DNA of 64,000 nucleotides from NCBI GenBank assembly GCA_023101725.1, contig JALJCO010008621.1, forward strand, positions 1 through 64,000, written 5' to 3'. Source of the stretch: Atherinomorus stipes. Taxonomy: Eukaryota; Chordata; Actinopteri; Atheriniformes; Atherinidae. The notes under the pieces are model-generated. The model was not told where the DNA came from and made no database searches. It saw nothing but the letters and a program-made list of their open reading frames with translations. Below, piece by piece: positions 12,601 to 24,600 of this stretch (positions are counted from its first letter, which is position 1; each line of letters begins with the position of its first letter). A program made the translations under genes and the position numbers.

Positions 12601-15600
12601 AGATGAGGGTGTAATTGAATAGACACACGGTTTAGGTATATGGACACACAAAGCAGACTTAACTGTGCCAGTCTGAGACTCCACAGCCTCTAATCCTCTA
12701 TAGCACATGCAAATCAAGAGCAGCCTAAGAGCCCCCTTCACATCCCACAAGAGACAGACGGAGTGAGAAAGTGAGGGCTGGAGAGGCGAGGTGGAGAGCA
12801 CGGCAGAAAGGTGGATGAGTGGGGAGGCAATTTAGAGAACCGAGTGTCGAGAGGAGAGTGAATGCTGATGATGGTGGTGAGAGAGCAAAGCCTCAACAGG
12901 GGAATTAATGCACAGTGCCTTTCCCTTTCATCTGTTTTCCTGTGTCTGCTCTGTCAAATTCCTTAGTCCTATTTCTGCTTGTGTTCAGAGGCATACTCTC
13001 ACGCGTCATTTCAAGCCCTTGTCTTTGGTCCCTTAACTTTCCATGTGGAAGCAACAGAGAGAAAGAAGACCATCGGCTCTTCAATCCCCATGAAAACAGC
13101 TTTAAAGATAGCATCTCCAAAGCCAAGACAGAAGAAATCTACTATCGTCTTGCCACTGTAGCATAGCTGCCACTGTAGCATAGCTGCCCCAGCACGCGTG
13201 CCTCTCTGAATAACCCCTAGGCTGAGTCGAGGTCACAGTGACCTCTCTGTGTTATTAGTCCGGCTCCAGCTCTATCGGAAACCGAGCTGAAGAATGAAAA
13301 CAGCAATTCTGTTTGGTCTAGGTGAGAGGACAAGATCTGGCACCGCATTCTGATAATTTGAAACCCCTAAGAGTGGCAGCACAGATAAATAAACCATTTA
13401 TTTCCCCACTAAAGGGGAGGCAGTTAAGAAAAGGAAGGAATGTTTGCCTTGTGATACTGTGTGAAAACAAACAGTTGGAAACCCATTTTCTGTCAGATTT
13501 ACAGGACAGGAAATGATTCTTATGTTTTTGTGGTTAAATCAATCTTTTGCTCAATATGTGACCAGCTGTGACTATTTCCTTAGCCCTAAAGCCCATATTC
13601 CCAGCATACTTTCATTACCAAAAACACATAACCAAATTCTTTTACTGTATGTACTTATACCATATGAACAGCACATAAATCAATGTAACATGTCATCCAG
13701 GCAAAAACGCAGTTGTTTACTATCACAATATGTCTTCCAGCACCTGCTGTAGTGCGTCTCTGTGGTGCCATTGGGCAATGACATTAACATAAGCTTGCAC
13801 CCTGTTCATTTACACCTCTTACAAGTCTGCGAGTCTTGATTTGCAGCACAAACTCTGCCAGGCCTCCAGGGAGATTGCAGGGTGTGAGTGTGTCTCTGCA
13901 AAAACCTCCTTTCGGAACGCTGGCGCTATTAAACACATATGAGGGATGAATTATTCCTCATTCAAACATGCTCCAAATGCAGCGTACATGCATCTAACCT
14001 GCCTCAGATTAACTAGCAAAATGATCAATTCCATATGCGCTGCTTTTATTTATTTCTTTTGACTGTTTTGTAGTCAAAGCTTTCATCTCTGTCTTGTCAG
14101 TCCAGCTCCTCTGCATCACACTAATCAGTGAGGACGTGAAGACAAAAACAGGAAAAAATCTCCTCACTGTATTCTACCCTTCTCCACCCTTTTTCTGTCC
14201 AACACACTCTCCATCCTCTCTCCTAGCCCATTCGGGTCCCAGCCAGGTCCCTCTGTTCTTTTTCCCTTTCATGTTGTGGATAAACTGTGTTTGGCAGTTC
14301 CTGTTTTGGATGCTGAAGTATGTTTTCTTTTACTGCAGCGGACTAGCCTACACATAACATGAGAACAAAGAGCCTCTGGAGATAATAAATGTCTCCTTTG
14401 TCTGCTGCCAATGCATTAAACAGAGAGCATTTTTCACAATTAGGAGGTAGGTGGCAAAGTTTAGTGAATAATGAAATCCTCCATTTTAATATTGATATTT
14501 TGACAGTAGTATGTTATGACAGAAATTGCATATGACACAGGAGAGTGGGGACAAACGCGTTTCATTATCTTAGCAGTGCCCTGCCACTAAGACTGTAAGA
14601 AAGCAGCTGCAGTACGAGCATGGGTAAATGTTTGGGGAGAGTGGATCTCTTTTCTGTCAGTAAAGCTGGAGTACTTGGGCTCTAACCCCTGTGGATTCTC
14701 TGGGAAAACACGGCTGCCAAAGCATTGCATCACACACCCCACTGAACCACAGCCCCACTATGCTCCCTCTACAACCCACCCTCCTGTGAGAGTCAGTAAG
14801 CGTGCGTGTGTGTGTGTGTGAGAGAGAGAGAGAGTACTGCAACAATGGTCTACCCACACAAATGGCATCTCTGTCCAGCTAACTTTGCTCACGTAAGAAG
14901 TCCACATGAGTTAGACTCTCACAGAGCATCCTGTTAGTCACAGTATGCTGACAGCTACAAAGAATGACGGATAATCGTGAATGCTTCAATATGGCCTTTT
15001 TGTGTGGCAGATTGCAGGCTTATGTGTGTGTGTACGTGCATGTGTGTCTGCCTGCTTTGTTCTGCTTGCTTATTCTCCTGGGCCGACCAGGTTTTATCTA
15101 CAGGAAGTTCAGGCCGACTGGGTCTCATGTGAGCCGTACTTCCCATGACCGCCTACCATGGCTGGGCTGATATATAAGCTGCAGAAAAAGACTTGGAGGA
15201 TGACTCTAAACACACCCCCATTACAGTTAGACAAATAAATGACTACGATCATGCAAATGAGCCCCATAAACCGTTTGAGGGAAGGCTCCGTCAGTAACCA
15301 TGATGACATGACCGCACCGCAGTCAGATCCTGCGTTAGATAAACACCCCCTTTATTTCTTCAACCAGCGGTTTTGCTGCTGTTGTGGTTAAAAATCTAAA
15401 ATCCCTCATGGCTGCTTTTTTTTTTTCTCTTTTAGGCTTTTGTGGTTTTCTACATAAAAGGCCCTACATATGTAGCTCACAGATGCCAGTCCACACATAT
15501 CCTTACACAGGCAGAAGGTGTTCCCATGCCCTCCAGAGTGATTGCAGATCCGCTCGAACTTGTCCCATGGGCTGTGGCTAAGTGAGTGTTAGTGTTAATA

Positions 15601-18600
15601 CAGAGTGAACTGCTTTAATAAGACCATATTCAAACAACTCCTCAGGAGCTGACACCAGACAGACAGGTCATGGGGGTACCACACAATGTCAGAGACCTCA
15701 TGATTCCTCTTCTGACAAATCAAATCTGGATTGTGAAAAAATAACTAGGTGATGGAGTCGGAGGATAAATGCAAACACTTGGACCCCTTGATCATCTTAC
15801 TTTGTGGATCTCAGGAGCAGGGCATTCATCCTTCATGGGCTGGCAGTCATCCCTTGGCCTGCAGCTGTTTTCACACCAGCCACAGAGATGTCCCTGATCC
15901 TCCCGGCCCCAGCACTGGGAACAATCCAAACTACCCACGCCACAGTTGTACACCTCCACTAGAGGGAGGGAGGAGGGAGAGAGAGCCATGGAGGGTGTTA
16001 AAAAGCTGTCAGAGATGAAAAGAAACTAAATACATTTACTCAAATTTAAACATGGCACACTTTCTTTAATTATCTCCATTTTCGGTTATTTTATGCTTTC
16101 TTCTCCATTTTTTATTTGGCAACCTGAGGATGATGAATAAGACTTTTAAAAATTATTAAGTGTCTACAATGAAAGTCCTGCACTCTATTTAATCTATTTC
16201 CAGTCCAGTCTCACAGAAAAACATGAAATAGTTGCAAAACGGCCAACTTTGTATTTGTGATGATGAATAGGAATCCTGTAGTTTTCATGCCACTCGTCTC
16301 TACTTTCTTCTATACTTCAGTAAAGAGTTTGAGTCCAACATCTTGAGTGAATTTAGTCGAGGGAATGGGACTCAGTAGGCAGTAATCCTGGAAACATTGT
16401 GTTTTTTTCGCACAAGCCTTAATATTTTTCTAAACCTTCAGCAAAGTTTCTAATGCCTAACCTGAGCCAAGTGGTTTGTAATATGTAAAACAACAACAAA
16501 AAGTGCCTTAAAGTGCAGGAAAACAGCAGTTTGCTACATCAGATTGGAGTCACACTTGGTTGTTTGGCTTGACAGTCACACATGGTACTGTTTCCATCAA
16601 GTCCTCCTACCTCCAAGATATGATTATTGTCTTTTTTAAAGCTGTGCTATATGAGTAATTTGTCAAATGTGTTGAAAATGTGTTGATTTTTTCTCATTTT
16701 TTTGCTGTGAGAGTGGGTTAGTTTGCTAGTTTACTGCCTGCCAGAAACAAGTTTTGTAGGTATAAATAGCATTTTATATCAAAAACAGGAAATGACAAAC
16801 ATCTTCACAATCTTTGTCTACATGAATAACACAGATGCAAATATAATTTTTCTTGCCATATAGTGGGCATTTTAAAATCCAAACCAGTGGTCTCCAGCTT
16901 TTTGTCTTAGGTTGTCTTATAAGAATATCAATCACAAGCAGCAAACCACTTCTTTCAAATTAATACTTTAACTGAATTATATTGCGAATAATCAAGCAGT
17001 TTTACTTCTTCATGCATGTCCTTTTTACATGTAATGTATTTACATATTTAGATTAATTAGTGAGCCACATATGCTGAGTCTGATCAACTTAAGGTACACA
17101 CCTTGACATATTTTCTTCCATAGCTTACATGAAACATATGGGCTGCATGCTCTGAATAAACAGAGTAAGCATTTGGAGGATGATATATGCGTGGCTATGA
17201 AAATAAACCAGGAAAAAAAAAACACAACAAAAAACCAGAGAGGTGGTGGAGTGGATGAGAACAAAGCCAGAGAAAACAGATGATTATGTTCGCATTCCAA
17301 AGTGCCTCCCAGTGAGAAGTCCCATTTGTATTACTGCATGTGCATCTGTGCAAGTGATTGTGTGCATATTAGTGTGTGCACGTCTGTATCCATGTGATAA
17401 AGTGTGTGTCATTTGAAAATTTGATGACTGTGCATGTTGTGAAGCAACCGCCCTGTCTGTTAAACAGAGTGTCTGGCTGCAGCCCAGAACTGTTGTTCAC
17501 ATGGTAGACACATGCACTGCGAACAACACATCTGGGACCGGGACAAGCGAAGACTTGGCTTGCGCCTGCTCTATAGACGGGATGCCAAGTTCAACAGCAC
17601 ACGCCACCGCTCATCATCTCTCTGTTGTCATGGAGCTCAAATTGTATTTGCAACAATAGATTTGGACATAGCTTGTAAGAGGCAGTGAAAACACTTTAAA
17701 TTGTAGCTCCCTATGTTCTGTAATTATTATGTGTAATTAGGCATTACCAGAATATAACATTATTGTAAATTACTGGTTGTTGGCAAATTATGTGTTCTAA
17801 TACACAAACTGCTATCATTACAAGTGAGAGGCAGTCTAACACTTTCTTTGTCTGGAAGGGATTCATTTTGCAGCAGCTTCAGTCAAACCCATCATCTCAT
17901 CAGAAAACATCTGGAGTAACAGTGTCAGATTATCATTACTTTTTTTTTCTTGTGGTTTAATTGCACTCCAAATATAGAAGAGCTGGGTGGCAGATTTCAG
18001 CACAGCAGAGGGTTGTATCTTAATGTTTTTTCTGAAGGTCTCCTTAATCATAGGGTTTGCATCTTACCTCTTATGGGCTGAGGGCTGTCAATGAATATGT
18101 CCTCCCTGTGACTGCTGAAGTATCCACTTCGCCTCAGGTTGAGGTGGAAAACCTGACTCCTCTGATTAGTGGACAGCTGAATGAACAAAGAAGTAGGTGG
18201 GAGAAGTAAACAGCCTGTTCTGGGCATCGCTATAGTCTAAATGTGCCTCCATCATGTAATTCTGTCTCCACTTGCTGTTGCTTTAGATAATAATAGGTTT
18301 TTAGTCAACTCACAAACACAGGTTTAAAATAATTACATCAAAAACAACTTACAAACAAGGGTTGAAGCTAGTAATATTGAACACAGTGAAGCAGTAAATG
18401 TGCAGTAGATGAGACAAATTGACTCACTAGATATTTCTGGTGGACCATCGTCTTTACTTACCGTCACACCGCTGCATTTGACAGTCGAGTTGTCCAGCCA
18501 CGTGGCCTCATATCGCTGCTCTGTTCCGAAGTCACACTCCAGATTCTCCTTCTGTGTCACAAAATACTTATTTTAAGGAATATTACTTATTTATACAATG

Positions 18601-21600
18601 ACAGCCAAAAGAAACTGTGATGCTATACTGTTCTCATAATGAGATAATCACCGACTTAGTACATAATCCTTAAAAATGGTGTATACTTCTGCAAAGCAAT
18701 GCTCAATCATACGTGTCTGGTAACAATTGTCAATAGAGCACCAGGAAAGCTGAAATAACCCACAATAATTGTGCCTGCCAGGAAAAGACGCTCGAAATTC
18801 ATATTCATAAACATCTGGAGTCCTGCACCTCTGCAAATCATCTGGGAGTCAGAATAATGAGTGTGAATTTATTTTTGCAAAATGAGTGCCCAGAGTTCTA
18901 CTGAGCCAAGACATGTGACGGTTAAGACCATAGAGAAGCTAAGATAGGTAAGAACACTGAGGGATAAGTTCTTAAAGTGGAAGAAGTCATTTGTCTGAGT
19001 CCAGCCAGCTTAAATTGGTCTTCTTTGATCGGCCTCTCTAGGACTCTGCTATTTCACCGGGCTTTCTGACACTGAGATGCTTTAATTTTCTGGTAACTGA
19101 CAGGTTCTTGTTTCTTGTACTTTAAACCTTCCTCTGGAAAATGTTCATTGTGAACTAACACAGAACTGACAGGCAGCTTGTAAGCATTTTCTTGTCATCA
19201 AATGTTTTTGTAAGTCATAAACGTTAATAAACATTTTAGTAAAAGCATGGGAACAAAAGCAAAAATTCACACACACACAAAACCTAATAGGGTCCATGCT
19301 GCAGAGATGTGCTTTGAAGGGGTGGAATTTGATTGACAGCACATTTCCTGCCGTGCTGACAAGTGGACGAGATGAAGACATTATTCAAACAATGTCAGTC
19401 TGTATAAACTTTCATAATAAGGAGTAGTATGAATGACCAATCACATCCAGGCTATCCCAAGGAAATCTCTGCGTGTGTGACTAAATGTCTGTCACCATAG
19501 CAACACACCAGGAGACGGCTTGAGAGGCCAGCCAGGGTTAGGCGTGTGACTGGCCACGCCTGGCAACTAGTCAGCACTGGAATTTTTTAGCAGACCCCAG
19601 TTGCATCTTTATCAGTGGAGCGGGATCAGCTTCCGACGCACTCAGTGAGGATTAACTATGAGAACGGGAGTTTAAAAAACTGATCTGGGAAGAGAGGCCG
19701 AATTAAAAAATGAGCAAAATAAAGCTCCTGCCACGTGTGCTGCCTCAGACTGAGTGCATTGTACGCTGTGCTGACAAAGACACAACTCAGCGCGCCACAT
19801 AGCAAAGGCATGGCGTGCCCAGACAGCTGAGCAGAGAGCAACATAAGCATAAAGATATGCACTCATTCTTCATCTTCATCACTGTCTCTCAACATGGAGA
19901 ACACCCAAACTCAGGTTTTACTCATTCATTGACCCAAATCACAGCACACAAATATCCATCTGTTTTTAGCTCAGCTTGAAGCAAACACGCCATATGCTTC
20001 TGTTTTATTCCAATCATTTTCACAACAGGCTTTTTGGAGAAAGTCCAAGTCCAGCTCCATAGCTGGAGGCAGTCTGTCATACCTCCTGGATGTTGCTCAG
20101 GGATAAGGTGAAGTCTTGGGCCATTCCTGATGGTGAAGGAGGAACCTCTGAGGGAACCAGACTGGGACAGGAAGCTGCGTTCTGCGGTGAGAGGTGGGGT
20201 GTAGGGGACAGGAAGTGACATATGGGAGTTAAAGAAAACAATGGCTCTCCTGCACACATCCGCAACCCAAAATACCTGTCCTGTTTATCTGAAGGAGGAG
20301 GAAATGAGAGGGTGAAGTCTCGCTCTGAGGGAAACAACAATAGCTTCAAATAGAAAGATGATGAGGGATTAGAAAAACAGACCCACCGGACACCGTTACG
20401 GGCTCAGCAGAGCAGGAACAACCCACTTTAAAATGTCCTTATGACCTACATTGTACATTTTTTCCATGTTAAAAAAGAACCTAAAATTTGAATAACAGCT
20501 TATAAAAGCACAAGCTTTTTGTGCTTTTAAATGTTTGCTTTTCTGTATCTTGGGATCTGAAATAACAAGCCTGACTGGGATTTACTGCATCTGCTTCAAA
20601 GACGCAATGATGTCTTTATTACTTCAGCTGCTTAAAATGGGGTCTTGTGATATAAGGCCAAACATTAAACAGTCATGGCAATAAAATGCTTAAGGACTAG
20701 AACAAAACCAGTTGACCAGCCAGTGATCAGAGAACTTGGAGCCACATCCTCTCCGACGCAGCTCAGACCAGTGATGTGAGTGGAATCAGACCCTGAGGGG
20801 AATAATTTGCTGGGCCACACAGGCCATGAGATCTGGCCTGCAATAAAACTCCAAAGGAGACACAAATAATGTAATGTCTGACTGAGTCTTGATTCTGTTA
20901 AGGAAATATCCAAAGAATGGCGATAACTGACTTCTGTGAGGTTGCATTAGTCTTGGATAAATGTTTCTCTTCCACAGCTATTAATATGTTTTCTTTTCAG
21001 TACTTTTCAGGCTTACAGGATTTTGAATTGCTGAACATCTTTCTAACAATCCATCTGTGCGGCCACCTACTCAAAATAAAAGGATATAAAGCATTAAAAC
21101 AGCCTTTAAATTTAGTTCAGAAAATATATGAGCACAATGAATCTAATATTTCACTCTATTACACAAAACCTGCCAACGAGTGAAACTTTAGAGCCGGCCA
21201 CGGGAGCTTTAAAATGGCACATTACCCTCTTATGAGTCTGTAAAACCAGAACCTCCAGAGATTTTATAGCTGGTTTCAACATTTCTCCTTGCTGTAGCTG
21301 AGATGCTCACACCATAACCCTCAAAGTGAATCACCACGTGGTTGGTCTTGCCTCACCAGTCTGGTCTCAGATCCTTACAGAACACTTTTCAGACAGCAGA
21401 GTCTGGATTTTGTCTCAGGCTTTGACTAGTAGCACATTAATATGATGAGCTCTTCCAGGCATCTGTCTGGTCGGCGGAGTGGAAGGAGAATTTCTTACCT
21501 CCAGCAGGTTGAGCTTTGAGTCATCTTTACTGGAGACACACAGGTGGTTCTCTTGGTCCCAGTAACACTTCCACCTGGTGCTCAGGCAGCTCACACATCT

Positions 21601-24600
21601 GACAAAGATAAAGACACACATTCATGGTAAGAGCTGAGAAACAACGATCAAATATAGCTAAATCTGGCCTGTGTTCAGCCCCTATATTATCTCCCTGTGA
21701 TCGTTCCCATGCAAAAGTTGAGTACGTGGCCAACTCTGACTCATTCGGAGTGTAAAACAAACGGAGAAGCCGAACTGATTATAGGCATCAAAGTTAGGCT
21801 TTAATAAAAGGAAGTAATGATTAGTCACAGTAGCAGACGCATTCATTCCACAGTTACAGCACAGCCGGCAGAGAGGTCAAACTGGGCCAAATCTGCTGAG
21901 ATCAAACTCTCTGCAAACGTTCACACTGCTAAATGATGATGCGTGAGTATGCATGCTGTCTTTTGTGTTTGTGTCTCTGTAAGATCAGGCATGAATTTTA
22001 AGCTGCCCGCATGGAGGTATTTCATAAATAGAGTCCATCAGCAGGTTGTTACCTTCTTACACCTCATAAGGACTGGCTCAACGCCAACGTGTACAGGTTA
22101 GAAAGGCACAGCCTTTGCATGGGTTAGAGGGGTAGTGGAGATGATACAGGACAGCATTTGGGGATAAGGACTGAAAAATCTTTCTTCCAGATAAACTACC
22201 TTAATAGAGCAGTACTTTATAAGTGTGTGAATAGGTTGTGCATCATTGTGTTGCCTCTGGGAAGAGGCAGATGTCCCATGCTAGGAATGATAGTGCCTCC
22301 AGTGATAGCAGCACTCTGAGGGGTCTCTGATTAGACGGAGTGAGGTGGGTGTAAGAGGATGCAGACATGTAATTGAAACGTGTTGAGATTAGAAACAGAC
22401 GGACCCCTAAAGGCTCTTATCAGCTGCTGCTTCTCTGTTTTTCTTGACTCCCTTTCTGTCCTACTAAAACACCTAAACCCTACCACCCACACACACATTC
22501 ACACACATATACGCAGATTGTCAGCCTACACGCATGCTCTCAGCTTGACCAGACTCTGACAGCAAATACCCTGTGAAACTGCCCACCCCTAGTCATAATG
22601 ACCATTCACATACATACACACACTAAATACACAATCAGGCTTGCACTCTCAGGGCCTCTCAGTGGACACAGCGGTTAAACACACATCCTCAATCACATCT
22701 CTGTCAGAGAGAAATACGTTCAGGAGAAAGGATCAGTTTCGGGGGGAGCAACAGAGAAAGGACAGGGAGGGAGACGCTAACAGTCAGAGACAGACGAGGA
22801 AAGAGGGAAATAAAAGAAAAGAGATGTGGAAAACTTGAGATAAAAAGCTCATAAAACACAAAAAGAGTTGGTCTGTCAGAGATTGAGAGGGCAGGTTAAG
22901 CATTAGAGGCTCTCATCTGGTTGTCATTAACACTTTGCACAACAACAACTGTGAATGTATCGAAGGGGAACTGTCAAAACACACACAGACAACACACTCT
23001 CACACTAATGCACACTTTTCTGAAACGGACAAAATCTGATTTAGCACACAAATGTCATATTGCAAATAAAGACTAACTGTGACCCAAAGACCTGTAAATA
23101 ATATTTCCCCCAAAACCAATTCAGCCAAATATTCAAAGTTTAAATTGCTGGTGTGAGCCATAACATCTGTGGAGTGCCCCAGGGATCTATCCTCAGTCCC
23201 ATCTTGTTTGCACTGCATCTCCTTCTACTTGAAGATTTTTTTTTCTTCACAAACATGGCATGGCCTATTACTTTTAGTCGTCAAAATTATTCATACCCTC
23301 CAATTAAAGAAAAGGCTAAATTCACAATAGTAAGTCAAATTTCACAAAACTGAAAAAAGTAATAATAAATAAAGATAATGATAATAATAAAAAAAAAAAA
23401 AACTGTCCCAGACACATAAGAGCAACTTTCCCATTAACAGTGGATCAAAATACCTGTCAAGAGGTGCAGAAGTCTGATTAAACATTACAGAAAACACCAG
23501 ATAACCGTGATTGCCTCACAAAGTGTTGCTCAACAAAACTGTAGCTTCAGAGCCCCATCATGCTTGTTTATTTACTTGCTTTATTTTTTGTGCTTGTTTT
23601 TAATATTTCTTTCAAACCACAATTCAAAATCAATGTCATGATTTTTATTTTTTATTACTGTTGTCAATGTCATCTCATTTCACTGACAGATGATTTTTTT
23701 TCCTTCTTTAATTTGAGTATGAATATTTTTGAGGACGACTGTATATGCTAACAACAGCCAAATTTATAGCCTGGAGTATTATGTTACAGATGAAATTCAC
23801 TTTATGACACCACGTGACATGCAACTAGATATCAGCACACTGGATGTTTGAAACATACACCGTGGCTGATTCTTTAAAAAAAAAAAATGCAAAAAGGCTT
23901 TATTGGAGGACAAAAGAGAAAAAAAGACAGAAAGAGACAGAAAGAGATACTAAGAGACAAGTCAACATGACTGATTTTTACCTGCTGGAGATAGGTAGAG
24001 TACAAGTAGGATGCAAGATGGATGCTATATAAATTAGCCATCATTATGGGGAGCCTCACTGAGAAATTTGCCAAAGTTCAGTTGTGTTGTTTTAACAACT
24101 TTATTTAAGTGTATATAAGAGGTGTATGTATATTTAAGTGTATAAAGTGTATGACACTTTATTTAAGTGTCCTCACTTAAATAAAGAGTGAAATCCATGT
24201 AAATGTAGTAAAATGCTGAACAGAAAACATATGTAACTCATGAGAAACTATCTTATCAGACTTCCAGCTATGTGTTTGCATCTGAGGTACAGATGTGTTT
24301 GAACATTTAGTGTCCAAGTATTAAGTTAGCGTTAAGTGTGATGATGGTCAATAATGTAGACTCCTAAAAAGGTTAGTATAGATCTTTTCATAGTGTCATT
24401 TTATTTTGAACGGAGGACTTTCTGCGCTGAAACACAGTAAAGAACCACAAAAGAAATCTTAATCTGAGATAAAAAGAAAAAAAAAAAAGACTTCTCACAC
24501 TTCAGCTTGATTTATCAGATCGTGCTTCAGCAATCTGATTGGATGAAGCTGGCTCGTAGCATATGGTGTAGAAAATTGTTAAATGAAATCCCAAGTTTCA

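Larger units (their letters stand above)
12396..15800 (-). other. plxnd1: plxnd1 intron 12
   Basis: 3405 bases between exons 12 and 13. Contains a 19-bp tandem duplication (about 13151-13189) and a (TG)n(AG)n microsatellite near 14803-14834. No other feature seen. Confidence 0.6.

Noticed and set aside
20665..20913. Open frame with an acceptor-like TTATTGCAG in plxnd1 intron 8
   Set aside because: No plexin similarity. Exons 8 and 9 already join in phase with near-normal PSI2 spacing, so an extra exon would disrupt the domain.
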